DNA of 37,187 nt from Dehalococcoidia bacterium. Lineage in GTDB: Bacteria > Chloroflexota > Dehalococcoidia > GIF9 > UBA5629. Positions 24,043 to 37,140 of this stretch are shown here, one piece after another. The stretch lies in assembly GCA_007280145.1 (NCBI GenBank), contig QYPU01000111.1:1-37187 (forward strand). The letters run 5' to 3'. Below the pieces are notes generated by a model, which was not told the DNA's origin, searched no databases, and was given only the letters and a program-made list of their open reading frames with translations. Within the stretch, counting starts at the first letter, position 1. Each line of letters begins with the position of its first letter. The position numbers and the translations under genes were made by a program.

Positions 24043-26916
24043 ATGAGTACCGCTTACCATGCTCGGTATTTCGCGCATGAACTCACTCGGCGAGGTGGAA
24101 TCGGCGTTGAGCGTTTGTCCAGATCCCTTTTTGATGCCTGTGTTGATTTGAATCCCCACCAAATTGACGCAGCCCTTTTCGCCGTACGGTCTCCACTTTC
24201 CAAAGGCGTTCTCCTAGCTGACGAAGTCGGGTTGGGCAAGACAATCGAGGCAGGTCTCGTCCTCTGCCAATTCTGGGCAGAGCAACGGCGCCGACTCCTA
24301 GTGGTCTGTCCAGCATTGATCCGCAAACAATGGTCACTGGAGTTGGAGGAGAAATTCAGCCTCCCCACCAAGATTATTGACGCAAAATCGTACAGGGAGG
24401 CACAGACAAACGGTATTCCTAATCCCTTTGAGTTCGAGGCCATTATTCTTACCTCAATGCACTTTGCCAGCCGCTATGCCGAGGATGTAATCGCTATCCA
24501 ATGGGATTTGGTTGTTATTGACGAAGCTCACAAACTGCGCAATGCTTATCGACAAAGCAACCGCATGGGGCAGAACATCCGCTGGGCACTGGAAGATAAG
24601 CGAAAGATATTGCTCACTGCTACACCTCTTCAGAATTCCTTGCAAGAGCTCTATGGCCTTTCCACCATCATCGATGATCGCATTTTTGGTGACCTGCCAT
24701 CGTTCCGTACTCAATACATTAGTGCCGGGGCAGATCTAGTTGAACTTCGTGAACGGTTGCAGTCATTTTGCGTGAGGACTCTACGTCGCCAAGTTGTTGA
24801 GTATATCCAGTATACCGAGCGAAGGTTGATTACACGTCCTTTTCAGGCCAGTGAGCGGGAGCACAAGCTCTATGAAGCGATATCCGGTTTCCTCCAGCGT
24901 GACGATACGTATTCAGTGCCGCAGCAGCAAAGACATTTGACTACCCTGATAGTCCGTAAATTGCTGGCATCCTCTTCCCAGGCGGTCGCTGGGACACTTG
25001 AGACCATGAGAGGTCGCTTGGTTGCTATACGCGACGGGCTCTCTGTGGACAGTGATTTCGTTGAGAATATTATCGCCGATGAGGAGATTGAAGACGAAAT
25101 CCTTGATGAAATACTAGATGGCGAAGCCGAACATGATGAAGAGGAATCGAGGGACCAACATTCAATCACTGTAGATCGGCAGAAATTGAACGCCGAGATC
25201 AAGGAACTAGAGACCTACATCCATTGGGCACGGAGCATTGGGATTGATACCAAGACTCGTGCTCTGCTCAAGGCTTTGGAAATAGGTTTTAGCAGTATGA
25301 CTGAGATGGGAGCAGCACAAAAGGCAGTGGTTTTTACTGAATCACGACGTACCCAGCAGTATTTGAAGGACTTCTTGGAAGCTAATGGCTATGCCGGGCG
25401 CGTTATCACATTCAACGGCACAAATACAGATGAAGGCTCTACTCGTATATATGAGCAATGGGTATTGAGAAACAAGGAAGCAGGACGCGTTACTGGTTCA
25501 AGGGCAGTTGATATCCGTACTGCCATTATTGAGGACTTCCGAGATAATGGTAGCATCATGATTGCTACTGAGGCTGCTGCTGAAGGGATTAATCTCCAGT
25601 TTTGCTCGTTAGTCATGAACTTCGATCTGCCTTGGAACCCCCAACGTATCGAACAGCGCATCGGACGTTGCCATAGATACGGCCAGCAACACGATGTAGT
25701 GGTTATCAATTTTCTGAATGAAAGAAATGAAGCTGATCGTCGCGTCTATGAGCTACTGAACGAGAAATTCAACCTTTTCAGCGGTGTTTTTGGGGCATCG
25801 GACGAAGTGCTGGGAAACATCGACTCGGGGGTGGATTTTGAGTGGCGTATTCTCGACATTTACCAACAATGCCGTACAACCGAGGAAATTGAGGAAGCTT
25901 TTCACCAGCTCCGAGCAGAGCTTGATAAAAGGATTCAAGCAAAGCTTGAAGATACACGTCGTATTCTACTGGAGCACTTCGATGAGGATGTACACCAAAG
26001 ATTGCGCGTCAATCTGGAAGGAACACGGGAACAGCTTGACCGCATCGGCAGGATGTTTTGGACTCTGACAAGGTTCATTCTTGGAGGCCGAGCTGACTTC
26101 GACGATGATTCACTGGTCTTCGACCTTCTCAAGTCACCTGTGAAAAGCGTGCGGGAAGGAAGATATCACCTGGTTTCTAAGAAGCAGCCATCCATGACTG
26201 GCGAATTCCTGTATCGTATCTCCCATCCCCTCGGCGAGCATGTGGTGCAATCTGGTAAGGAATATCCATCACCAGTCGCCATGGTTGCTTTCGATATTAC
26301 CAACCACTCCAGTAAGATTGCTCTGATTGAGAGATTGAAGGGCCTCTCTGGCTGGCTTGTCCTACAACGACTGGTCATTGAATCATTCGAAACTGAGGAG
26401 TACTTACTCTTCTCCGGTTTTGATGATGGCGGACGGCCGCTAGACCAGGAAACTTGTGAGAAGCTATTTCACTGTCAGGGCACGGCGAGCCCTGAAGGAG
26501 AGCCACCACCCCAAGTTACACAACGACTTGACCACGAAGCTGAGCGCCATGCCAAAGCTACTATCAGCAGGTCTTTGGAGCGGAATAATCATCATTTCAA
26601 CGAAGCGCGAGAGCGGCTGGAGAAGTGGGCGGATGACATGGTGCTTGCTGCAGAGAAGCAATTGAAGGATACCAAGCAGCAGATTAAGACACTTACCCGT
26701 GAGGCAAGGCTTGCCACTCTAGTGGAAGAACAGCACCAGCTTCAGGAGAAGATTCGGGATATGGAGAAAAAGAAACGCCGCCAACGGCAACGCATTTTTG
26801 ACCTGGAGGATGAGATAATGGAAAAACGTGATAAACTGATTGAGGCCTTGGAGAGAAGAATGGCACAGAAGACTTCGAGGGAAGCCCTTTTTGCTATCCG
26901 CTGGCAAGTTATTTAG
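24043..26916 (+). CDS. SNF2-family helicase/translocase (defence operon gene 1)
   Basis: A 957-residue superfamily-2 ATPase of the SNF2/RapA type. Motif I is LLADEVGLGKT (57-67), motif II VVIDEAHKLRN (157-167), motif III LTATPLQN (191-198), and motif VI QRIGRCHRYGQ (538-548). The second RecA domain starts near 425 and contains ATEAAAEGINLQ (508-519). An acidic insert, EEIEDEILDEILDGEAEHDEEE (about 347-368, read as two halves), lies between the lobes. The last ~120 residues form a long charged coiled coil. It resembles DrmD-type SNF2 proteins of DISARM in general layout, but no other DISARM gene is present. It should translocate on double-stranded DNA and may sense or remodel phage DNA. The stop overlaps the ribosome-binding site of gene 2, 13 bases before its ATG. 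Confidence 0.92.
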   Translation: MSTAYHARYFAHELTRRGGIGVERLSRSLFDACVDLNPHQIDAALFAVRSPLSKGVLLADEVGLGKTIEAGLVLCQFWAEQRRRLLVVCPALIRKQWSLELEEKFSLPTKIIDAKSYREAQTNGIPNPFEFEAIILTSMHFASRYAEDVIAIQWDLVVIDEAHKLRNAYRQSNRMGQNIRWALEDKRKILLTATPLQNSLQELYGLSTIIDDRIFGDLPSFRTQYISAGADLVELRERLQSFCVRTLRRQVVEYIQYTERRLITRPFQASEREHKLYEAISGFLQRDDTYSVPQQQRHLTTLIVRKLLASSSQAVAGTLETMRGRLVAIRDGLSVDSDFVENIIADEEIEDEILDEILDGEAEHDEEESRDQHSITVDRQKLNAEIKELETYIHWARSIGIDTKTRALLKALEIGFSSMTEMGAAQKAVVFTESRRTQQYLKDFLEANGYAGRVITFNGTNTDEGSTRIYEQWVLRNKEAGRVTGSRAVDIRTAIIEDFRDNGSIMIATEAAAEGINLQFCSLVMNFDLPWNPQRIEQRIGRCHRYGQQHDVVVINFLNERNEADRRVYELLNEKFNLFSGVFGASDEVLGNIDSGVDFEWRILDIYQQCRTTEEIEEAFHQLRAELDKRIQAKLEDTRRILLEHFDEDVHQRLRVNLEGTREQLDRIGRMFWTLTRFILGGRADFDDDSLVFDLLKSPVKSVREGRYHLVSKKQPSMTGEFLYRISHPLGEHVVQSGKEYPSPVAMVAFDITNHSSKIALIERLKGLSGWLVLQRLVIESFETEEYLLFSGFDDGGRPLDQETCEKLFHCQGTASPEGEPPPQVTQRLDHEAERHAKATISRSLERNNHHFNEARERLEKWADDMVLAAEKQLKDTKQQIKTLTREARLATLVEEQHQLQEKIRDMEKKKRRQRQRIFDLEDEIMEKRDKLIEALERRMAQKTSREALFAIRWQVI

Positions 26917-26929
26917 GAGGAGATTTATC

Positions 26930-28779
26930 ATGGATGAGAAGACCACCTTTACGAGTGACAAGGAACCATTATTCGAGGTATTGAAGGAAATCGCCGATGG
27001 AAGGATTCAATTGCCTGAATTCCAAAGAAGCTTTATCTGGGATGATGAACATATTCGTAGCCTGTTAGCTAGTATTTCCCTGTCCTATCCCATGGGCGCG
27101 ATAATGATGCTTGAGAATGGAAATTCAGATGTTCGTTTCAAGCCAAGACCAATAGAAGGCGTAGAACTCGCTAAAGAAATGGATCCAGAGAGGTATATAC
27201 TGGATGGGCAGCAGAGATTGACCGCGCTTTTTCAGTCTTTGTTTCTAGACAAGCCGGCAGTAACACAAGATAGCCGCAAGAAGGTTATCAAGAGATGGTA
27301 CTATATTGATATGGCTGCTGCCTTGAATCCACAGGCGGACCGGGAGTCAGCTATTATCGGACTTCCAGAAGACCGAAAGATCACAGATTTCCGAACAAAG
27401 GAAACGAAGGATTATTCCACCTCTGAGAAAGAGTTCCAACATCTACTGTTCCCATTTAATCAAGTCTTCGATCCATCTGATTGGAGAATGAAATATAACG
27501 AATATTGGCAGCACGAGAGAGACAAAATCAAATTTTACGATACATTTGAGAAGACAGTTATTGAGAGTTTCAAACAATATCCAGTCCCAGTGATCAAGTT
27601 ACTTAAAAAAACCCCAAAGGCAGCCGTTTGTCAGGTATTTGAGAAAGTTAATACGGGTGGTGTTATTCTAAACGTGTTTCAGCTTCTTACAGCTACCTTC
27701 GCTGCAGATGGATTCAATCTGCGTGAGGACTGGGATGGCAAGTGCGATTCTCTCGGGAGAAAAACTGAAGAGGGACGCATCGATACTTTGAAGAAGCATA
27801 GGGTTCTTAGATCCGTAGCCGACACAAGTTTCCTACAGGTTATAACACTTCTGACTACTTATGCACGAAAACAGGAGAAACCAGATGCACCTATTAGCTG
27901 CAAAAAGGATGATATATTGAATCTGAAACTTGAAGATTACCGAAAATGGGTTGAGCCGGCAATGGATGGCTTTGACAAGGCAGCCAAGTTTCTTGTTCAA
28001 CAAACAATTTTCTCTGACAGGGACATCCCTTACAGTACGCAGCTGGTACCTCTCGCTACTTTGTTTGCCATTCTGCGAGAAAAAGCCAACAATGATGCGG
28101 TGAGGGAAAAGCTTATCCAATGGTACTGGTGCGGGGTCTTCGGTGAGCTGTATGGCGGCGCGATAGAATCCCGTTTCGCCAATGACCTGCAGCAAGTTCT
28201 GAGCTGGATTGATGGTGGCGAAGAACCGAATACGGTGGTCGAATGCAATTTTGCCCCCACTCGCCTCCATACTCTTAAGACTCGTCTCAGTGCTGCATAC
28301 AAAGGTCTTTACGCTATTCTTATGCGTGACGGCGGACTTGACTTTCTCTCGGGTGTCCCCATCAACGTTCAGACGTATTTTGGTGCGAGGATTGATATTC
28401 ATCATATCTTCCCAAAGGATTACTGTAAGAAGCTGGGTAGTGGAGCTCACGACTATGACTCAATTATCAACAAGGCGCCTATTTCAGGGGATACAAATAG
28501 AATCATTGGTGGCAATGCTCCAAAAATCTACCTTAGAAAGCTTATTGATAAGGGAACTAAGGAGGATCGCCTGGATACTATTCTGGCTTCACATGTAATC
28601 GATGCTACTGCACTCAAAGAGAATGATTATGAGACGTTCTTCAAACTAAGACGAGAAGCTCTTCTTCAGCGTATCGAGAACGCTACCGGAAAGAAGATTG
28701 CCCGAGAGACGGCTGAGACTATAGCTCAGGAGCTGAAGGAGGAAGTCTATCTTGAAGCTGAAGAGGAGGAAAATGTGGA

Positions 28780-28783
<4 letters not shown>
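26930..28783 (+). CDS. DUF262 plus HNH protein, GmrSD-like (defence operon gene 2)
   Basis: A 617-residue protein. An upstream in-frame ATG at 26840 lies inside gene 1; TAGGAGGAG directly before the ATG at 26930 fixes the start. The N-terminal DUF262 domain shows LPEFQRSFIW (28-37) and the hallmark ILDGQQRLTAL (90-100), which in GmrS-type proteins binds nucleotide. The C-terminal part has a His-Me-finger/HNH motif, DIHHIFPKDYC (489-499), with later Asn residues in INKAPISGDTNRI (513-525), like DUF1524 in GmrD. GmrSD enzymes cut modified phage DNA in an NTP-dependent way. Here it sits between a helicase and a methyltransferase, so its cutting may be directed by those. Its stop overlaps the next start (ATGA). 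It is AT-richer than its neighbours. Confidence 0.92.
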
Positions 28784-31735
<2,952 letters not shown>

Positions 31736-31755
<20 letters not shown>

Positions 31756-34700
31756 GGAGGCAGTCATAGCAAGAGCAACAATCCCTGGCCGCCAACCGAG
31801 GCGAGCCGAAAGACCTCTCAAGTTTGAGCAAAAGCTGGTGCTTAATCAGTGGATGCTGAGCCTGTTTGAGGTCTCCAGCTTTGACCAGCTTGCCGAAGGC
31901 ATGAAGACACCCGATCTGGAGGGCTTTGACGAGGATAACATCAGTCGGTTCTACCATTTCCTGAGGGCACGATTGTTCGACCGGGCAGAGCTGCCGTTCG
32001 AGGTGCTTTTGAATTACGACCAGAACATCGTCCGACACTGGAAGGCGATAACGGAAAGGCGTAACAAGAATGATGGACGCACCCACCACCCGAAATACTT
32101 TCAATACCTTTCGCTACTGTTTACAGAGATATATTTAGACCGGTACCTTCGCGATCATCAGAAGTTACTTGCGGACTTAAACGCACAAGTCGATATCTTC
32201 AACGCTGACAAGCCCGAGCGAGACCGGGTAAATCGGTACGAGCTGGAAGACCTGAACAAACTTGCCTTCTGGAGCGCCACGGGGTCAGGCAAAACCCTGC
32301 TCATGCACATAAATATCCTCCAATACAGACACTATCTTGACCTGCACAGGCAAGGCCAGCGCATGAACCGGATCATCCTCCTCACTCCCAATGAAGGACT
32401 ATCCCATCAGCACCTTGGAGAGTTTTCTCTTTCCACTATGGATGCGGAGCTATTCTCTCCTGATGGTCGAGGTCTCTTTGCCGGGCTGGCCGTCGAGATT
32501 ATTGATATCCACAAGCTCCGTGAGCAGTCTGGAGAAAAGACAGTTGCCATTGATGCCTTTGAGGGCAATAACCTGGTGCTTGTTGACGAGGGCCATCGTG
32601 GTACCAGTGGTGCCGAAATAGGCCACTGGATGAAGATGCGCACTCAACTATGCGAGAAAGGCTTCTCCTTCGAGTACTCGGCTACATTTGGCCAGGCAAT
32701 TAAGGCTAGTGGCAACAAGGCGCTTGAGCAGGAGTACGCCAAATGCATTTTGCTTGACTACTCCTACAAATTCTTCTATGGCGATGGCTATGGAAAAGAA
32801 TACCGTATTCTGAACCTCGAAGATGATACTGACGAAGCAATTCGGCACCGCTATCTAACTGCCTGCCTGTTAGCCTTCTATCAGCAACAAAAGCTCTATT
32901 CTGACAGAAGGGCAGACTTCCAGCAGTACCTACTGGAGATGCCTCTCTGGATTTTCGTCGGTAGCAGCGTCAATGCTGTCCGCACCGAAAACCGCCGGAA
33001 AGTATCGGATGTGGTGGATATCCTCCTTTTCCTGGCGGACTTCTTGAATAACCGTCCGGAGAGTGTTGCTCACCTTAACCGGTTCCTCACTGGGCAGTCT
33101 GGTCTGCTTGATGCGAAGGGCAATGACCTCTTTACTGGGGCGTTTTCCTACCTGGTTAAACAGCGCCTTAGTGGGGAACAGACTTATGAGGACATCCTGC
33201 GTGTGCTTTTCAATGCCTCATCACCAGCAGCTCTTCATGTTGAAAACCTGAAAGGTACTGAAGGGGAAATCGCCCTGCGCCTTGGTGGTAACGATGCTTT
33301 CGGTTTGATCAACGTTGGAGATGCTTCAGCACTATGCAAGCTCTGTGAGGAGCAGAATGAACTCGTAGTTAGTGACAGGGAATTCTCCGGGTCGCTGTTC
33401 CGAACGCTCAGTGATGCTGAATCACCGATAAATATCCTGATCGGCTCAAAGAAGTTTACCGAGGGCTGGAATAGCTGGCGCGTGAGCACCATGGGCCTGA
33501 TGAATGTCGGTAGAACAGAAGGCTCTATGATTATTCAACTCTTCGGCCGCGGCGTTCGCTTGAAGGGTCTGGATTTCTGTCTGAAGCGCAGTCGGCGGAT
33601 ACTCGGGAGCACGGCTCCACCTGACATCGAACGGCTTGAGACTCTCAACGTTTTCGGCATTCGCGCCGACTACATGCGTCAGTTTAAGGAGTACCTTGAA
33701 GATGAAGGCTTACCCTCCAACGAAGACCGTATCGAGTTTGTTCTACCAGTGGTTAAGGATATCGGGACAAAGAAACTAAAGACAGTCCGGCTGAAGGAAG
33801 GAATTGACTTTAAGCAGCAGGGTCCCAAGCCCACCCTCGAAATGTCCGATGAGTTCCTAAAGAAGAATAAGGTTGTCCTCGATTGGTACCCCAGGATTCA
33901 GGCGATGGCCAGTGCCCGCGGACAAGCGCCACTGGAGATCGCAGAGAGAAGCGAGGGGCAACTTACGAGCAAACATCTTGCCTTCATGAACATGGAAGAG
34001 GTCTACTTCGAACTGCAACGGTTTAAGAATGAACGGGCTTGGTATAATCTCAGTCTATCCAGGGCACAAATCGAGCAGTTATTGAGCCAGTCCATATGGT
34101 ATCAGCTATTCATTCCCAGGGATGAGTTGGAGTTTAATTCCTTCGAGCAGGTGCGCCATTGGCAGGAGATTGCGGTCATACTGCTAAAGAAGTATTGCGA
34201 CCGCTACTATAAGTTCCGTAAAGCTGAATTCGAAAACGAGCACCTGGAGTACCGCGAGCTGAGGGAAGATGATCCAAACTTCATCGATGAATATCTGTTT
34301 CTGGTGGAGCAATCACGAGAGGAGATCGTTACCAAACTAGAGGAAATCAAACAGCTTATCCAGGAGGGCAAGCTGAAATCTGTCGAGTTCCAGGGCTTGA
34401 AAGCTATCATGTTTGACCGTCACCTTTATCAACCGCTCATCTATGTAAAGAGCGACCTGGTTGAAGTAAAGCCGGTGGTTTTGGAGAACGAGGGCGAGAG
34501 GGACTTCGTCCTGCACCTGCAAGATTTCTGCTCACAGAACGCAGGCTTCTTTGAGAACAAAGAACTATACCTTTTGCGGAATATGAGCCGTGGTCGAGGG
34601 ATTGGGTTCTTTGAGGCTGGCAATTTCCACCCCGACTTCATCCTTTGGCTTCTTGTAAGTGGGCGACAGTACGTCAACTTCGTCGATCCAAAGGGGCTAA

Positions 34701-34945
34701 GGAACATTGACGGCATAAACGACCCGAAAATTCGCTTCTACACAACGATAAAGGAACTGGAGCAGAGATTGGGTGATCCCAGTGTGACGTTGAACTCATT
34801 CATTATCTCAACTACTCGGCTGCAAGAGGTATCCTGGTGGAGCGATGGCATGACAAAGGAACAATTCGAACAGCACCACGTCCTCTTCCAACGAGAAGAT
34901 AAGGACACATACATACAGAAGTTGCTATCAGAGGCACAGAGGTGA
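31736..34945 (+). CDS. Type III-like restriction helicase-nuclease, Res (defence operon gene 4)
   Basis: A 1069-residue DEAD-type protein. Motif I is SATGSGKT (180-187), motif II DEGH (284-287), motif III SATF, and motif VI QLFGRGVRLK (601-610). Near the C-terminus HPDFILWLL (Pro966-Asp967) and VDPKG (Asp984-x-Lys986) form a PD-(D/E)XK endonuclease site. With the upstream methyltransferase it forms a type III-like pair: ATP-driven translocation and cutting of unmethylated DNA. The start is odd: AAGGAGG overlaps the Mod stop, but the codon at the right distance is ATA (31766); the standard-codon alternative is TTG at 31736, with no ribosome-binding site. The next gene overlaps by GTGA. Confidence 0.92.
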
Positions 34946-35490
34946 GCACTATGGAAATAGTCAGAGATAGATTGGAAATCACCGATTTAGTGGCGCGATT
35001 CAGGAACAATCTTCTTTCCAAACTTGAACAAGAAATTCATGAGTCTGTTGGATTCCATGGCGGTGGAATCGACGCGGTGATAAGACAATCAGCTAACATC
35101 GGAATGTGGCTGGCTTACAGTGATGCCGAGGATAAGCAACACGATAGATACTGGACTGCTTTTGGGCTATATAAGGCTAACAACTTGGACATGTCAATCG
35201 TCACTGAAATCAATTTCGCTGCGGAGGGGGTCAACCGCCGTCTTGGAGGTGCCTTCTTCAGAAGTACAGACGGCGCCACTTTGGTGGTGCATAGAGGCAA
35301 CATTGGCGGAGGTCGCCTCGGTATTGGCAAGAGTCTATTCTGGAATAACTTCAAAGGGAAAAGCCTAGTGGCATTTGATGGAACCAGGCAGGGTAATTTT
35401 GCAGTTGTTGGAGAACTTGATTCGGCGGATCTGGTTTACCAAGTAAAGAACTTCGTTGCTGAGGTCGCACGAATCAAGAGCCTTGTGTAG
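34942..35490 (+). CDS. Uncharacterised small protein of the defence operon (gene 5)
   Basis: A 182-residue soluble protein starting with GTG in a GTGA overlap with the Res stop (an ATG three codons on is also possible). The C-terminal half has a compact, glycine-rich pattern: EGVNRRLGGAFFRSTDGATL (about 94-113) then HRGNIGGGRLGIGKSLF (about 117-133), followed by alternating hydrophobic segments and a closing helix. GGGRLGIGKS looks superficially like a P-loop, but its spacing is not a convincing Walker A. I do not recognise the family. Translational coupling says that it is made together with Mod and Res, so it may be a specificity, immunity or inhibitor subunit. Confidence 0.75.
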   Translation: MSTMEIVRDRLEITDLVARFRNNLLSKLEQEIHESVGFHGGGIDAVIRQSANIGMWLAYSDAEDKQHDRYWTAFGLYKANNLDMSIVTEINFAAEGVNRRLGGAFFRSTDGATLVVHRGNIGGGRLGIGKSLFWNNFKGKSLVAFDGTRQGNFAVVGELDSADLVYQVKNFVAEVARIKSLV

Positions 35491-35628
35491 TAAGCGATAG
35501 CCAAGAGGACAACAGGCAGCAGCAGAAGTGCGGCAAGACCCTGCTTTTCAGTTGCAATTGGTACCCTTTGTGGCTCCCATCCCAAGAATGGGCCAGCAAT
35601 ATGTGCAGGTCATTTCCGACGAGGAAAG

Positions 35629-36465
35629 CTAGTCGGTTTGCCAAGGGAAATACCGTTCGCGAACATAAGCTATGTAGTCTCTGTCTGCGGTGGGAAGTCT
35701 ACCAACGACCTCAAGAAGCTCTTGATACGTCATGTCTCTGAAATTCACCTCGTCTCCAACATGTTCTCTGAAGTCCATAATCTCGCTTCGATTTCTCTCC
35801 GCCTCTGCCGAAGGAACCTCGTACCACAGGTAGAGCAGCTCAAATCCCCTGGACCCGAATTCAGTGGCCAGTCCCAAAATGTGTTTCAGCAGCTGGGGAG
35901 CATCCAGGTAAACAAAACTCGTCTTCCCATGCTCTTCTTCATGGATACGTCTCGCCAGTTCTTCACATCTGGGGAGCTGCGCCCATAGGTCTGGTACGCC
36001 AAGATACTTGTCTTTGATTGTTCGTTTGGTGTGGCCATGATACGGCTCGGTGAATTTCGACTCTATTGCTACTGGTTTTACGTCATTCCCCCGGAACTCC
36101 ACATCAAGATGGGGCGGAATTCCGCCAAGCGGAGTGGGATGAGTCTGCTCGAAGTGCATGTCTGTCACTCCTTGAGGCGCCCCACAAGCCGAAGCAATGT
36201 GACCAATGTTGGCGGTCCGCCAATACTGAAAGACGTTGAGCGCGAGGGCCGAGGATGAATGCAGGGCCTGCATTTTCCCTCTCTTGTCGCCACTCCCCAG
36301 TTCATCCCCCTTCCCAGACTGAAACTGCTTTTCGACTTCCGGCAGAAGTGGAAGGAACAGGTTGTCATTGAGGGAAAGCGTGTAACCGTCCTGGTCAAAC
36401 CTGATTCCCCGTTGGCGTGCCCAGGCCTGTTGCTGATCGCAGATTAATCTGTACGTCATAGTCAT
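35629..36465 (-). CDS. PD-(D/E)XK restriction endonuclease-like protein
   Basis: A 278-residue protein resembling the PGN_0703-type putative restriction endonucleases. PPHLDVEF (117-124, Asp121) followed by VAIESKFTEPY (132-142, Glu135 and Lys137) makes the D...ExK catalytic core, and the following helix-rich region contains HTKRTIKDKY. GGGAGGG stands before the ATG, and a TTGAAT-N16-TATAAT promoter lies 135 bases further up. It is convergent with the five-gene operon, 138 bases away, and is an independent transcription unit. It could be a separate nuclease cargo gene or a regulated effector of the same system. Confidence 0.82.
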   Translation of the reverse strand: MTMTYRLICDQQQAWARQRGIRFDQDGYTLSLNDNLFLPLLPEVEKQFQSGKGDELGSGDKRGKMQALHSSSALALNVFQYWRTANIGHIASACGAPQGVTDMHFEQTHPTPLGGIPPHLDVEFRGNDVKPVAIESKFTEPYHGHTKRTIKDKYLGVPDLWAQLPRCEELARRIHEEEHGKTSFVYLDAPQLLKHILGLATEFGSRGFELLYLWYEVPSAEAERNRSEIMDFREHVGDEVNFRDMTYQELLEVVGRLPTADRDYIAYVRERYFPWQTD

Positions 36466-36600
36466 TTGGATTATCCCTCCCTCAAAGTAGCTTTGCCTAA
36501 CAAGAAGCTAACGGACATATCCCTCTACGTGAACCATAGCCTCGGAATAGCTTGCAAGTACGAGAGTACACGCGCAGCCTCGTCTTGTCAATGGAATCGT

Positions 36601-36628
36601 ATTATATCTAAACCCTAAACGAATTCAA
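36601..36628 (-). promoter_or_regulatory. Promoter for the PD-(D/E)XK gene
   Basis: The minus strand reads TTGAAT (36623-36628), a 16-base spacer and TATAAT (36601-36606). It predicts a ~130-base 5' leader before the nuclease ATG at 36465. Confidence 0.5.
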
Positions 36629-36729
36629 ATGACCCAAATCCCAAATTCAAAACAGCACCATTTGAGAAGGGCTAGATCAGGTTGCGCCCAGGGCGTTGTG
36701 AGATTAGCCCGTTTGACCGGCGCTAGCGC

Positions 36730-36757
36730 TTGACAAATCCCTGATTATGTGTATAAT
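36730..36757 (+). promoter_or_regulatory. Near-consensus sigma-70 promoter for the RHH gene
   Basis: TTGACA (36730-36735), a 16-base spacer and TATAAT (36752-36757), both perfect hexamers. This is the strongest promoter in the window. Transcription should start near 36,764, 25 bases before the ATG. Confidence 0.85.
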
Positions 36758-36788
36758 ATCAGTAATCAAGATAAGCGGAGTAATCTAG

Positions 36789-36935
36789 ATGGGCAAGGTT
36801 CTTATCAGTATACCAGACGAGCTTCATAGAGACCTCAAACGGCGGGCGATTGACGAGACTGTTTCCCTGAAGGAACTGATTCAAAGGGCTCTCCAGCAGT
36901 ACATCGAACGGCACACACCAACCCGCCAAGCATAG
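36789..36935 (+). CDS. Ribbon-helix-helix (CopG/Arc-like) DNA-binding protein
   Basis: A 48-residue protein starting at an ATG 8 bases after GCGGAG. VLISIPDELHRDLKRRA (4-20) is the typical RHH beta-strand plus first helix, then VSLKELIQRALQQYIER (25-41) the second helix. RHH proteins dimerise and bind operators through the strand; many are antitoxins that repress their own operon. A perfect promoter and a following frame at 36983 suggest a small toxin-antitoxin-like or regulator operon whose second gene is interrupted by the IS end. No toxin is recognisable. Confidence 0.82.
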   Translation: MGKVLISIPDELHRDLKRRAIDETVSLKELIQRALQQYIERHTPTRQA

Positions 36936-37073
36936 TCTGACCAACTGGCTGACAAGCCACGAAATAACCAAAGGGGGAAGCTGTGGTGAACAAGACTGAG
37001 TTCGCATTGGGCTCCAGGGGAGCCGATACATCGGATATCCCACCTCGCAGTTTGCGCCTCACACTACTTGGGG

Positions 37074-37098
37074 TAATAATTGTTACCGAAAGTGGTAT
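37074..37098 (+). repeat. 25-base direct repeat, right copy
   Basis: TAATAATTGTTACC, then G, then AAAGTGGTAT, differing from the left copy at one base. It lies 43 bases upstream of the transposase ATG, so it may be part of the IS terminus. Confidence 0.8.
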
Positions 37099-37100
37099 TG

Positions 37101-37122
37101 TTGACTCAAAAATATTGTTACC
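37101..37122 (+). repeat. Second, diverged copy of the repeat module
   Basis: TTGACTCAAAAAT followed by ATTGTTACC. It matches 19399-19420 at 19 of 22 positions. Tandem TTGTTACC modules 35 bases apart (37080-37087 and 37115-37122) look like transposase-binding subterminal repeats or an autoregulatory operator. TTGACT could also serve as a -35. Confidence 0.6.
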
Positions 37123-37140
37123 CAACAGAAAGGAGAAAGC

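Larger units (their letters stand above)
36466..36788. other. Intergenic region between nuclease and RHH genes
   Basis: About 320 bases between divergent genes, with promoters for both sides (36601-36628 minus, 36730-36757 plus). Around 36,615-36,650 lies a low-complexity AT-rich run built from repeated CAAAT and CCCAAA words, of unknown meaning. No other gene seen. Confidence 0.5.
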
